From the NCBI RefSeq assembly GCF_940670765.1, contig NZ_CALNVW010000062.1:1-64000 (forward strand): a stretch of DNA of 64,000 nucleotides. The letters run 5' to 3'. This DNA is from Streptomyces sp. A 4/2 (GTDB lineage: Bacteria > Actinomycetota > Actinomycetes > Streptomycetales > Streptomycetaceae). The notes beneath the pieces were generated by a model that saw nothing but the letters and a program-made list of their open reading frames with translations, was not told the DNA's origin and did no database searches. This document shows, piece by piece, positions 7,958-16,260 of this stretch (position 1 is its first letter; each line of letters opens with the position of its first letter). Both the position numbers and the translations under genes were made by a program.

Positions 7958-9172
7958 TCAGCTCAGTGGCCCGGGAACCTCCGCGCCCGTGGAATCCGCC
8001 TTCGCCGCCACCCGGCCCGCCGAGCGCAGCACACCGCCGCCCAGCACCAGCCCGAAGGCGAGCACCGTCACCAGGACGAACGACCCCACCAGAGAGGTGG
8101 CGTTGGCGATCCCGCCGATCGCCGACGGCGCGACGAGTCCCGAGGTGTACGTGATGGTGGCGACGCCCGCGATGGCCTGGCTCGGGTTGGGGCCGCTGCG
8201 TCCGGCGGCGGCGAACGCCAGCGGAACGACGACCGCGACCCCGAGACCGATCAGTGCGAACCCCGCAATCACTATCGGGGGGTTGGGCGCCAGGACCACC
8301 AGCAGACCGCCGAGCGTCGCCAGCACCCCGCCCGCGCGCACCGTGCGTACCGCGCCGAACCGGTCGACGACCCGGTCCCCGGCGAGCCGGGCCACCGCCA
8401 TGGTGAGGGCGAGTGCGGTGGTGGACCCGGCGGCCAGCCCCGCCGAGGTGTGGAGGGTGTCCCGCAGGAAGACCGCGGACCAGTCGAGACTCGCGCCCTC
8501 CGCGAAGACCGCGCAGAAGCCGACCGCGCCGATGATCAGCGCCGACCTGGGCGGCAGGGCGAACCGTGGCGGCGACGGCTCCTCGTGGGTACTGCGCAGA
8601 TCGAGTACGCCCTGGCAGGCGGCGAACCCCAGCACGGTCAGCACCACGGCGGCGATGCAGTGGTGGAGCCTGGCATCGGCGCCCAGGTGCGCCGCGAAGG
8701 TCCCCGCGGCCGACCCGATCAGCGCACCCGCGCTCCACATGCCGTGCAGCCCGGACATGATCGACCGGCCGAGCCGGTTCTCGGTCTCGACGCCGAGGGC
8801 GTTCATCGCCACGTCCGACGTGCCCGCCATGGCGCCGTAGACGAAGAGCACCGCGCAGAGGGTGAGCAGATTGGGTGCGAACGCGGGCAGCGCCAGCGCG
8901 AGGGTCCACAGGGCGAGCAGCCCGCGCAGCGCGTTGCGTGCACCGAAGCGGTGGCTGATGGCCCCGGACACCGGCATCAGCAGGGACGAGCCGATCGCGG
9001 GGAAGGCCAGCGCGAGGCCGAGCTGTCCCGCGCTCGCCCCGATGTGGTCCTGGATCCACGGGATCCGGGTGGCGAAGCTGCCGGTCACCGCGCCGTGCAC
9101 GCAGAACACCGCGGCCAGGGCGTACCGAGCCCGTTTCAAGCGTTGCGGACTGAAGCCCGTGTCCCCGGCCAT
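7958..9172 (-). CDS. MFS transporter
   Basis: A 404-residue protein with about 12 hydrophobic segments in two halves. Features of the major facilitator superfamily include the AISHRFGARNALRG loop after the second segment and the matching ARLAGDRVVDRFGAVRTVRAGG loop in the second half. It belongs to the group of small-solute or sugar-like MFS proteins; whether it imports or exports is not visible. The start at 9172 follows a GGGAGG site 4-9 nt upstream; a longer frame to 9325 would run through the divergent promoter and into the ROK gene. Divergent transcription from a ROK regulator with an inverted repeat between them suggests the ROK protein controls this transporter. Confidence 0.85.
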   Translation of the reverse strand: MAGDTGFSPQRLKRARYALAAVFCVHGAVTGSFATRIPWIQDHIGASAGQLGLALAFPAIGSSLLMPVSGAISHRFGARNALRGLLALWTLALALPAFAPNLLTLCAVLFVYGAMAGTSDVAMNALGVETENRLGRSIMSGLHGMWSAGALIGSAAGTFAAHLGADARLHHCIAAVVLTVLGFAACQGVLDLRSTHEEPSPPRFALPPRSALIIGAVGFCAVFAEGASLDWSAVFLRDTLHTSAGLAAGSTTALALTMAVARLAGDRVVDRFGAVRTVRAGGVLATLGGLLVVLAPNPPIVIAGFALIGLGVAVVVPLAFAAAGRSGPNPSQAIAGVATITYTSGLVAPSAIGGIANATSLVGSFVLVTVLAFGLVLGGGVLRSAGRVAAKADSTGAEVPGPLS

Positions 9173-9246
9173 GCGCCCTCCCCGAGCGTCGTATCCCTGG
9201 TGTTTCCGCGGCATCGGGGAGCGGGCCCCGAACGCGCACCGTAAAC

Positions 9247-9267
9247 TATCAGGGAACCTGCCTGATA
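9247..9267. promoter_or_regulatory. Inverted-repeat operator between MFS and ROK genes
   Basis: TATCAGG at 9247-9253 and CCTGATA at 9261-9267 form a perfect 7-bp inverted repeat with a 7-bp spacer; a third CAGG/CCTG pairing (9250-9260) is nested in it. It is AT-rich compared with its surroundings, lies 24 bp upstream of the ROK start and 75 bp from the MFS start, and is the natural autoregulatory site for the ROK protein. Confidence 0.6.
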
Positions 9268-9290
9268 AATAGATCTGGAAGGATCCAGGC

Positions 9291-10463
9291 ATGCCCGCAT
9301 CCTCGATCACCGCTCGGGCCATCAACGACCGGGTCGCCCTCGATCTGCTCCAGGGAGAAGGCCCGCTGACGGCCGGTCAGCTGAAGACACTGACCGGCCT
9401 CTCCCGTCCGAGCGTCGCCGACCTCGTGGAGCGGCTGCAGGGGGCCGGACTGATCTCCGTCGTCGGCGAGGTGGGCGCGGAACGCCGCGGGCCGAACGCG
9501 CGGCTCTACGGGATCGTGGCCGACCGCGCCCATCTCGCGGCCCTCGACGTACGGACCGGCAGCGTCGCCGTCGTCGTCACCGACCTGCTCGGCGCCACCC
9601 TCGCCGAGGCCACGCTGCCCATCGGCCACGACACCGGCACCGAACCCGCCGTCGAACAGGCGGTGGCACTGCTGGAGCGCACCGCGCGGCAGGCGGGCGC
9701 CGCCCGCCTGCACAGCGTCGGCATCGGCGCTCCCGGCCTGATCGACCCGGCCACCGGTGAACTGCGCGACACCACCGGCCTGCCCGCCTGGCACCGCAGG
9801 CTCGTCGGCGCGCTCCAGGAGCGCCTGCCCGCCGCCGTCCTCGTGGAGAACGAGACCAACCTGGCGGCCGTCGCCGAGCAGCGCACCGGATCGGCCCGCG
9901 GACTCGACACCTTCCTCCTGCTGTGGCTGGGCGACGGGGTGGGCGCCGCCGTCGTCCTCGACGGGAAGGTGCGCCGCGGGGCCTCCGGCGGCGCCGGGGA
10001 ACTCGGCTTCCTCCCCGTACCCGGCACCGGCGGACTCCCGTCGGCCACCGGCTGCGACGAGGGCTTCCACGCGCTCGCGGGCAGCGCGGGAATCTGCGCG
10101 CTCGCCGCCCGGCACGGCATCGACGCGGTCCCGCGGCCGCAGGAACCGGCCGCTGCCGCCGCCGTACGGGAAGCGCCGTCGGCCGGGCCGCGCGGCGAGG
10201 ACTTCCTGGAGGCGCTGGCCGCGCGGATCGCCGTCGGTGTCGCCGCCGTCGCCGCTGTGCTCGACCCCGGCTGTGTGGTGCTCGGCGGCGAGGTCGGCCG
10301 TGCCGGGGGCGCGGCGTTCGCCACCCGCGTGGAACGCCGGGTGGCCCTGCTCTCCCCGCTGCGCACGGAAGTACGCGCGGGGACGCTCGGCGGTGGCGCC
10401 GTGCTGCGCGGCGCCCTGCTGACCGCACGCGACGCCGCCCAGGACGAACTGTTCAGCGGCTGA
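9291..10463 (+). CDS. ROK-family transcriptional regulator
   Basis: A 390-residue repressor-type protein. Residues 10-70 form a winged helix-turn-helix (LTAGQLKTLTGLSRPSVADLVERL). Residues 85-385 are the ROK sugar-kinase fold (GIGAPGLIDPATGELRDT, then the ENETNLAAVAE and GGAGELGFLP motifs). The kinase catalytic Asp of ENDAN-type motifs is Glu here (ENETN), and the zinc site of classical ROK proteins (His plus CxCGxxGC) is largely lost: GELGF replaces GE(L/I)GH and only GC of the cysteine motif remains. It therefore looks like a regulator that binds ligand without phosphorylating it. The ATG at 9291 has GGAAGG 8 nt upstream. It is divergent from the MFS gene it probably regulates. Confidence 0.88.
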   Translation: MPASSITARAINDRVALDLLQGEGPLTAGQLKTLTGLSRPSVADLVERLQGAGLISVVGEVGAERRGPNARLYGIVADRAHLAALDVRTGSVAVVVTDLLGATLAEATLPIGHDTGTEPAVEQAVALLERTARQAGAARLHSVGIGAPGLIDPATGELRDTTGLPAWHRRLVGALQERLPAAVLVENETNLAAVAEQRTGSARGLDTFLLLWLGDGVGAAVVLDGKVRRGASGGAGELGFLPVPGTGGLPSATGCDEGFHALAGSAGICALAARHGIDAVPRPQEPAAAAAVREAPSAGPRGEDFLEALAARIAVGVAAVAAVLDPGCVVLGGEVGRAGGAAFATRVERRVALLSPLRTEVRAGTLGGGAVLRGALLTARDAAQDELFSG

Positions 10464-10577
10464 CCGGCAGCTCCGCACAGGCCGTGACCGCGTGTCGCCT
10501 CCCTGTGAGCCAGCCCACAGCAGGGTCCCCGCATGGCCGACGGCCGGACGTGGCAGACTTGTTCTGTATCAGCAGCA

Positions 10578-10703
10578 GCGCACTCCGGGGTCGGTGTAAT
10601 TCCGAACCGGCGGTATAGTCCGCGACCCGTCCGCATCCAGCGGCCGGTTGACCAGGTGAAACTCCTGGACCGACGGTGAAAGTCCGGATGGGAGGCAGTG
10701 CGC
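10578..10703 (+). ncRNA. FMN riboswitch (RFN element)
   Basis: All conserved blocks of the RFN aptamer are present in order: CACTCCGGGGTCGGTG, the AACCGGCGGTATAGTCCGCGA arm region, the variable hairpin, CCAGGTGAAACTCCTGG, CGACGGTGAAAGTCCGGATGGGAGGCAGTG. The closing helix P1 pairs GCGCACT at 10578 with AGTGCGC ending at 10703. It lies 142 nt before the ribD start, where the expression platform must be. FMN binding is expected to shut down the whole rib operon. No clear -10/-35 pair is visible just upstream. Confidence 0.96.
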
Positions 10704-10845
10704 GGCGGGCCGTACAGGTACGTCGCAGTCGGTGGTACGTCCTTCGGGCGTACTCCTTTTCCGGCCTCGGCGTCCCCGTGTGTTCCGCTCTCTCTGTCGT
10801 CATCGACAGGCCCCGGAGTCCGTGCCCGAAGAGGCAGGAGACCCG

Positions 10846-11934
10846 GTGGCCACCGCAGCCGCACCATCCGCGCAGGCAGTGAATGCCATGCGCCGGGCCG
10901 TTGGGCTCGCCGCGCGCGGACTCGGCTCCACCAGCCCCAACCCGGTCGTCGGATGCGTCATTCTCGACGCCTCGGGCGAGACCGTCGGCGAGGGCTTCCA
11001 CCAGCGGGCCGGCGGCCCGCACGCCGAGGTGAACGCACTGACCGCCGCAGGCGGCCGGGCACGCGGCGGCACCGCCTTCGTCACCCTCGAACCCTGTAAC
11101 CACACCGGCCGCACCGGCCCCTGCGCCCAGGCGCTCGTCGACGCCGGGATCGCCCGTGTCGTGTACGCGGTCGGAGACCCGAATCCGCAGGCCACCGGTG
11201 GCGGCGACACCCTGCGCGCGGCCGGGGTCGAGGTCACGGCCGGTGTCCTCGCCGCCGAAGCCGAAGCGGGGAACGCCGCCTGGCTGACCTCCGTACGCCT
11301 CGGCCGCCCCCACGTCACCTGGAAGTACGCGGCGACGCTCGACGGCCGGATCGCGGCAGCCGACCGCACCAGCCGCTGGATCACCTCGTCGGAGTCCCGC
11401 GCCGACGTGCACCGGCTGCGGGCCGTATCCGACGCGGTCGTGGTCGGCTCCGGAACGGCCCGCGCCGACGACCCGCACCTCGCCGTCCGCGGCATCGACG
11501 GCACCCGCCAGCCGCTGCGGGTGGTGGTCGACACCAACGGCACCGCGGTCCGGGCCGGCGCACGGATCCTCGACGACGCCGCGCCCACCCTCGTCGCGGT
11601 CGCCGACGACGTCACCACCGACCTGCCGGACGTCGTACGCCTCCCGCGCACCGAGCAGGGGCTGGACATCCCGGCGCTCCTCGCCGCACTCCACGCGCGC
11701 GACGTCCGCTCCGTACTCCTCGAAGGCGGGCCGACGCTGGCCGGGGCCTTCGTCGCGGCGGGCGCCGTCGACCGGGTCATCGGCTACCTCGCCCCTGTGC
11801 TGCTCGGCGCGGGCCCCGCAGCCCTGGCCGACGCCGGAATCACCACTCTCACCGAAGCGTTGCGTCTCGACGTCAGCGAGACCGTCCGCATCGGCCCCGA
11901 TCTGCGGATCACCGCCACCCCGAAGGAGCGCTGA
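10846..11934 (+). CDS. ribD: Bifunctional riboflavin deaminase/reductase RibD
   Basis: A 362-residue cytoplasmic enzyme for the second and third steps of riboflavin synthesis from GTP. The N-terminal deaminase domain (residues 1-145) has the zinc motif HAEVNAL and PCNHTGRTGPC, with TSPNPVVGC ahead of it. The C-terminal NADPH reductase domain (150-360) has KYAATLDGRIA, TSRWITS, VVVGSGTARADDPHL and LLEGGPTLAGAF. The GTG at 10846 has GGCAGGAG 5 nt upstream and gives the expected length; the frame is open to 10732 but that would put the start close behind the riboswitch without a ribosome site. It is the first gene of the FMN-riboswitch-controlled operon. Confidence 0.95.
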   Translation: MATAAAPSAQAVNAMRRAVGLAARGLGSTSPNPVVGCVILDASGETVGEGFHQRAGGPHAEVNALTAAGGRARGGTAFVTLEPCNHTGRTGPCAQALVDAGIARVVYAVGDPNPQATGGGDTLRAAGVEVTAGVLAAEAEAGNAAWLTSVRLGRPHVTWKYAATLDGRIAAADRTSRWITSSESRADVHRLRAVSDAVVVGSGTARADDPHLAVRGIDGTRQPLRVVVDTNGTAVRAGARILDDAAPTLVAVADDVTTDLPDVVRLPRTEQGLDIPALLAALHARDVRSVLLEGGPTLAGAFVAAGAVDRVIGYLAPVLLGAGPAALADAGITTLTEALRLDVSETVRIGPDLRITATPKER

Positions 11935-11939
11935 GCGCC

Positions 11940-12581
11940 GTGTTCACCGGAATCGTCGAAGAACTGGGTGAGGTCACCTCCGTCGAGCACCTCGGCGACG
12001 CCTCCCGCTTCCGCCTGCGCGGACCGGTCGTCACCGAGGACGTCAAGCACGGCGACTCGATCGCCGTCAACGGCGTCTGTCTCACGGTGGTCGACTTCGG
12101 CGGCGGCGCGTTCACCGCCGATGTCATGGCCGAAACCCTCAACCGCTCCAGCCTCGGGGCGCTCGACGTCGGCTCCCGGGTCAATCTGGAACGGCCCATG
12201 GCGCTCGGCGGCCGACTCGGCGGACACCTCGTCCAGGGGCACGTGGACGGCACGGGCACCATCGTCGAGCGCACCTTCTCCGAACACTGGGAGATCGTGA
12301 AGATCTCCCTCCCCGAGGGTCTCTCCCGTTACGTCGTCGAGAAGGGCTCCATCACCGTCGACGGCGTCAGCCTCACGGTCGTCGACGCGGGCCCCGACTA
12401 CTTCACCATCAGCCTCATCCCGACCACCCTCGCGCTGACCACGCTCGGCATCAAGCAGCCGGGCGAACCGGTCAACCTGGAGGTGGACGTACTCGCCAAG
12501 TACGTCGAGCGGCTGCTCGGGGCCGGCGTGGCCCCCGCGCCCACGCCCGGGGATCCCGGGACCGGGGAGCCGTCGAAGTGA
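11940..12581 (+). CDS. ribE: Riboflavin synthase, alpha subunit
   Basis: A 213-residue trimeric enzyme that dismutates two 6,7-dimethyl-8-ribityllumazine into riboflavin. It has the N-terminal MFTGIVEELG signature and two tandem lumazine-binding repeats (residues 1-95 and 96-190), each with the G(S/D)xxVNGVCLTV / GSITVDGVSLTV strand. A Pro/Gly-rich tail of about 20 residues follows the second repeat. The GTG at 11940 lies 5 nt after the ribD stop with GAAGGAG overlapping the end of ribD. Its stop overlaps the ribM GTG by 4 bp. Confidence 0.95.
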   Translation: MFTGIVEELGEVTSVEHLGDASRFRLRGPVVTEDVKHGDSIAVNGVCLTVVDFGGGAFTADVMAETLNRSSLGALDVGSRVNLERPMALGGRLGGHLVQGHVDGTGTIVERTFSEHWEIVKISLPEGLSRYVVEKGSITVDGVSLTVVDAGPDYFTISLIPTTLALTTLGIKQPGEPVNLEVDVLAKYVERLLGAGVAPAPTPGDPGTGEPSK

Positions 12582-13231
12582 CCGCCCTGTCCTGGCTGAA
12601 CACCGAGGCGTTCGCCGTCTTCGGGCAGCACATCATGTGGTCCGACATGATCGGCAACACGATCGGCCTGCTCGCCCTGGCCCTCGGCTGGCGCCGCTCC
12701 ATATGGACCTGGCCCGCGCAGTTCCTGTCCGGGGTCGTCCTGGTCGGGGCCTACTACTCCGCCCACCTCAGCGGCGGGATCGGCAAGCAGCTCCTGGTCA
12801 TCGGCATCGCGCTGTGGGGCTGGCGGGCGTGGACACAGGGCAGGCGGCAGGCCCAGGACGGCAGCATCGCCGTGCGGTTCGCCACCTGGCGCGAGCGCGG
12901 CCTGCTGCTGGGCGGCGCGGTGGTCGGCACACTCGCCGTCGCCGGACTGTTCCTGGCCTTCCCGACGCTCTCCTGGAGCCCGTGGGCCGACGCCTACATT
13001 TTCGTCGGCACCCTGGTCGCGATGGTCGCCCAGGCACGCGGACTCGTCGAATTCTGGTTCGCGTGGCTGCTCGTCGACCTCGTCGGCGTCCCCCTCGCCT
13101 TCCACAGCGGCCTGGCCTTCTCCGGCCTGGTCTACGTGGTCTACTTCGCGCTCGTCCTGTGGGGCATGCGCGACTGGTGGCTCCGTTCCCGTACGACTGC
13201 CGAGCCCGCCCTGGAAGGAGCAGCGGTATGA
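12578..13231 (+). CDS. ribM: PnuC-family riboflavin transporter RibM
   Basis: A 217-residue membrane protein with about seven hydrophobic segments and the PnuC fold signature (GWRRSIWTWPAQFLSG near residue 38, the GWRAWTQGRR segment and the C-terminal WWLRSR). PnuC proteins carry nicotinamide riboside or NMN, but PnuC homologues encoded inside actinobacterial rib operons (RibM in Corynebacterium and Streptomyces davawensis) transport riboflavin. Position inside this FMN-switched operon makes riboflavin the likely substrate, by inference. GTGA and ATGA overlaps tie it to ribE and ribBA. The downstream ribosome site GGAAGGAG for ribBA lies in its last codons. Confidence 0.85.
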   Translation: MTALSWLNTEAFAVFGQHIMWSDMIGNTIGLLALALGWRRSIWTWPAQFLSGVVLVGAYYSAHLSGGIGKQLLVIGIALWGWRAWTQGRRQAQDGSIAVRFATWRERGLLLGGAVVGTLAVAGLFLAFPTLSWSPWADAYIFVGTLVAMVAQARGLVEFWFAWLLVDLVGVPLAFHSGLAFSGLVYVVYFALVLWGMRDWWLRSRTTAEPALEGAAV

Positions 13232-14511
13232 CTGCCCAACCCGTCCGGTACTCGACCGACAACGCCGAGGACCTCTCTCTCGACCCCGTCGAGAAGGCCG
13301 TCCGCGACATCGCCGCGGGCCGCCCCGTCGTGGTCGTCGACGACGAGGACCGCGAGAACGAGGGCGACCTCGTCATCGCCGCCGAGAAGGCCACCCCCGA
13401 GATCGTCGCGTTCATGATGAGCGAGTGCCGCGGACTGATCTGCGCGCCCATGGAGGGCAGCGAGCTGGAACGGCTCGACCTCCCGCAGATGGTCGCGCAC
13501 AACACCGAGTCGATGAAGACGGCCTTCACGGTCTCCGTCGACGCGAGCGCCGCGCACGGCGTCACCACCGGGATCTCCGCCGCCGACCGCGCCACCACCC
13601 TGCGGCTCCTCGCGAACGGCCGGGCCGGCGCAGGCGACTTCGTACGCCCCGGACACGTCTTCCCGCTGCGCGCCAGGCCCGGCGGGGTGCTCGTGCGCAA
13701 CGGTCACACCGAGGCGGCCGTCGACCTCGCCCGGCTCGCGGGCCTGCGCCCCGCCGGTGCGATCGTCGAGATCGCCGGTGAGGACGGGGTGATGCTGCGG
13801 CTGCCGGAACTGATCCCGTTCGCCCGTAAGCACGGCCTCACGATCATCTCCATCGAGGACCTGATCGCCTACCGCCGCAGCTCCGAGCCGACCGTCCGCC
13901 GTGAGGCCACCGTCCAGCTCCCCACGTCCTTCGGGGAGTTCACCACGTACGGCTACCGTTCGGTCGCCGACGGCATCGAGCATGTCGCCCTGGTACGCGG
14001 CGACATCGGCGACGGCGACGACGTCCTCGTCCGGATCCACTCCGAATGCCTCACCGGGGACATCTTCCACTCGCTGCGCTGCGACTGCGGCCCCCAGCTG
14101 GAAGCCTCCATGGAGCGCATCACCGAGGAGGGCCGCGGCGTCGTGGTCTACCTCCGCGGTCACGAGGGGCGCGGCATCGGGCTGCTCTCGAAGCTGCGTG
14201 CCTACGAACTCCAGGAGCGGGGCCGGGACACCCTGGACGCCAACCTGGAACTCGGGCTGCCCGCCGACGCCCGTGACTACGGGGCGGGCGCGCAGATCCT
14301 GGTGGACCTCGGCGTCCACAGCGTGCGGCTGATGACCAACAACCCCGAGAAGACCGCCGCACTCGTCCGGCACGGCCTGAAGGTCAACAGCCGGGAGGCG
14401 ATGCCCGTCCAGGCGGGCGAGCACAACCTCCGGTACCTGCGGACGAAACGCGACCGGATGGGACACGACCTGCCCTGGCTGGACACCACGTCCGCCTGCG
14501 GCAACCAGTAA
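13228..14511 (+). CDS. ribBA: Bifunctional DHBP synthase / GTP cyclohydrolase II
   Basis: A 427-residue fusion supplying both starting units of riboflavin. Residues 15-220 are 3,4-dihydroxy-2-butanone-4-phosphate synthase with the acidic motif DDEDRENEGDL and the HTEAAVDLARLAG segment. Residues 225-420 are GTP cyclohydrolase II with the zinc cysteines CLTGDIFHSLRCDCG, the RGHEGRGIGL motif and SVRLMTNNPEK. Both active sites look complete, unlike RibBA proteins with a degraded second half. The ATG at 13228 overlaps the ribM stop (ATGA) and has GGAAGGAG 8 nt upstream; a much longer open frame reaching back into ribM is rejected. Confidence 0.95.
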   Translation: MTAQPVRYSTDNAEDLSLDPVEKAVRDIAAGRPVVVVDDEDRENEGDLVIAAEKATPEIVAFMMSECRGLICAPMEGSELERLDLPQMVAHNTESMKTAFTVSVDASAAHGVTTGISAADRATTLRLLANGRAGAGDFVRPGHVFPLRARPGGVLVRNGHTEAAVDLARLAGLRPAGAIVEIAGEDGVMLRLPELIPFARKHGLTIISIEDLIAYRRSSEPTVRREATVQLPTSFGEFTTYGYRSVADGIEHVALVRGDIGDGDDVLVRIHSECLTGDIFHSLRCDCGPQLEASMERITEEGRGVVVYLRGHEGRGIGLLSKLRAYELQERGRDTLDANLELGLPADARDYGAGAQILVDLGVHSVRLMTNNPEKTAALVRHGLKVNSREAMPVQAGEHNLRYLRTKRDRMGHDLPWLDTTSACGNQ

Positions 14512-14531
14512 GTACAGGCAGAGGGAGAGAC

Positions 14532-15017
14532 ATGAGCGGCAAGGGCGCACCCGAACTCACCGTGAAGAACTGCGGCGACCTGCGCGTGGCCGTCATCGCG
14601 GCCCAGTGGCACGAGAAGGTCATGGACGGCCTCGTCGACGGCGCGCTGCGCGCCCTCGGCGACCTGGGCATCGACGAACCGACCCTGCTGCGGGTCCCCG
14701 GCAGCTTCGAGCTCCCGGTGGTCGCCAAGGTCCTCGCGGGCCGCGGGTACGACGCGATCGTGGCCCTCGGCGTGGTCATCCGGGGCGGCACCCCGCACTT
14801 CGAGTACGTGTGCCAGGGCGTCACCGGCGGCCTCACCCAGGTCTCCGTCGAGACCGGGGTACCGATCGGCTTCGGCGTCCTGACCTGCGACACGGAGGAG
14901 CAGGCCCTGGACCGGGCGGGCCTGGAGGGCTCCCGGGAGGACAAGGGGCACGAAGCGGTCACCGCGGCCGTCGCCACCGCCACCACACTGCGCACCGTCA
15001 GCGAACCCTGGCGCTGA
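14532..15017 (+). CDS. ribH: 6,7-dimethyl-8-ribityllumazine synthase
   Basis: A 161-residue enzyme that condenses DHBP with the aminouracil from RibD; it normally assembles as a pentamer or 60-mer capsid. Signatures: VAVIAAQWHEKVMDGLVDGA, the phosphate-binding VPGSFELP, ALGVVIRGGTPHFEYVC with the catalytic His, and the IGFGVLTCDTEEQALDR strand. It starts 20 nt after ribBA with GAGGGAGAG upstream and is the last rib gene of the operon. hisE follows after 34 nt. Confidence 0.95.
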   Translation: MSGKGAPELTVKNCGDLRVAVIAAQWHEKVMDGLVDGALRALGDLGIDEPTLLRVPGSFELPVVAKVLAGRGYDAIVALGVVIRGGTPHFEYVCQGVTGGLTQVSVETGVPIGFGVLTCDTEEQALDRAGLEGSREDKGHEAVTAAVATATTLRTVSEPWR

Positions 15018-15051
15018 GTGCGGACCCGGACCCCGTACTCTTAGCAGCATC

Positions 15052-15324
15052 ATGGCGAACAAAACCTTCGAAGAGCTCTTCTCCGAGCTCCAGCTCAAGG
15101 CCGCCACCGGCGACCCCTCCACTTCCCGCACCGCCGAACTGGTGGGCAAGGGCGTGCATGCCATCGGCAAGAAGGTCGTCGAGGAGGCAGCCGAGGTCTG
15201 GATGGCAGCCGAACACGAGGGCAAGGAAGCCGCCGCCGAGGAGATCTCGCAACTGCTGTACCACGTCCAGGTGATGATGGTCGCCCGCGGGATCTCACTC
15301 GACGACGTCTACGCCCATCTCTGA
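15052..15324 (+). CDS. hisE: Phosphoribosyl-ATP pyrophosphatase
   Basis: A 90-residue all-alpha MazG-like pyrophosphohydrolase for step two of histidine synthesis, converting PR-ATP to PR-AMP. The metal-binding helices are visible: the KVVEEAAEVWMAA and EAAAEEISQLLYH stretches contain the ExxE and ExxD-like acidic sets. There is no obvious ribosome site; TACTCT at 15036-15041 is a good -10 hexamer that would start transcription only a few bases before the ATG, so a near-leaderless hisEG transcript, independent of the riboswitch, is plausible. Confidence 0.94.
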   Translation: MANKTFEELFSELQLKAATGDPSTSRTAELVGKGVHAIGKKVVEEAAEVWMAAEHEGKEAAAEEISQLLYHVQVMMVARGISLDDVYAHL

Positions 15325-15388
15325 GCAGCACCTCCGCACATCACTCCGAAGACCCCAAGACTCCCTCCGCACAAAGGAAGCCGACCTC

Positions 15389-16237
15389 ATGCTGCGCATC
15401 GCCGTACCCAACAAGGGTTCACTCTCCGGGCCTGCGATGGCGATGCTCCATGAGGCCGGCTACCAGCAGCGCAAGGAGTCGAAGGAACTCGTCCTCGTCG
15501 ACCCCGTCAACGAGGTCGAATTCTTCTATCTGCGCCCGCGCGACATCGCCATCTACGTCAGCTCGGGCAAGCTCGACATCGGCATCACCGGCCGCGACCT
15601 GCTGCTGGACTCCGGGGCCGATGCCGAGGAGATCCTCCAGCTCGGGTTCGCCCGCTCGACCTTCCGGTACGCGGCCAAGCCCGGTACCGCGAACGGTCCC
15701 GCGGACTTCGGCGGCATGACGATCGCCACCTCGTACGAGGGAATCGTCGCCAAGGCCCTCGCGGACCAGGGCATCGACGCATCCGTCGTCCACCTCGACG
15801 GCGCCGTCGAGACGGCGATCGAACTGGGCGTCGCCCAGGTCATCGCGGACGTCGTGGAGACCGGGACCTCGATGCGCAACGCCGGACTCGAAGTCATCGG
15901 TGAGCCCATCCTGAAGTCCGAGGCCGTCGTCATCCGCCGGGTCGGCGCCGCCGCCGACGAGCCGAAGGTGCAGCAGTTCCTCCGCCGCCTCCAGGGCGTC
16001 CTGGTGGCCCGCAGCTACGTGATGATGGACTACGACTGCCGGGTCGAGCACCTAGAGCGCGCCGTGGCCCTCACGCCCGGCCTGGAGTCACCGACGATCT
16101 CCCCGCTGCACCACGAGGGCTGGGTGGCCGTCCGCTCCATGGTCGCCGCGAAGGAAGCCCAGCGGATCATGGACGATCTGTACGACCTCGGCGCCCGCGC
16201 CATCCTCACCACGGCCATCCACGCCTGCCGCCTCTGA
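15389..16237 (+). CDS. hisG: ATP phosphoribosyltransferase, long form
   Basis: A 282-residue enzyme for the committed step of histidine synthesis. It has the N-terminal MLRIAVPNKGSLSGPA, the catalytic ITGRDLL segment, the PRPP-binding region with DVVETGTSMR near residue 155, and a C-terminal regulatory domain (about 205-282), so it is the long, histidine-inhibited type that works without HisZ. ACAAAGGAAG precedes the ATG at 15389. It lies in an operon with hisE upstream and a PH-domain gene 23 nt downstream. Confidence 0.95.
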   Translation: MLRIAVPNKGSLSGPAMAMLHEAGYQQRKESKELVLVDPVNEVEFFYLRPRDIAIYVSSGKLDIGITGRDLLLDSGADAEEILQLGFARSTFRYAAKPGTANGPADFGGMTIATSYEGIVAKALADQGIDASVVHLDGAVETAIELGVAQVIADVVETGTSMRNAGLEVIGEPILKSEAVVIRRVGAAADEPKVQQFLRRLQGVLVARSYVMMDYDCRVEHLERAVALTPGLESPTISPLHHEGWVAVRSMVAAKEAQRIMDDLYDLGARAILTTAIHACRL

Positions 16238-16260
16238 CCAGCCCGAAGGACCCACGGATC

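Noticed and set aside
6567..9239. An 890-codon open frame on the minus strand opposite the lyase and MFS genes
   Set aside because: It is the GC-rich complement of real genes, low complexity in Arg/Gly, with no family resemblance, and it spans two oppositely oriented, well-supported genes.
9300..10400. Sugar kinase (glucokinase) annotation for the ROK protein
   Set aside because: An N-terminal DNA-binding domain is present and the kinase Asp and zinc ligands are missing.
12637..13227. N-terminal extension of RibBA back into ribM
   Set aside because: The ATG at 13228 has a ribosome site and gives the normal RibBA length; the extension is the shifted frame of ribM.
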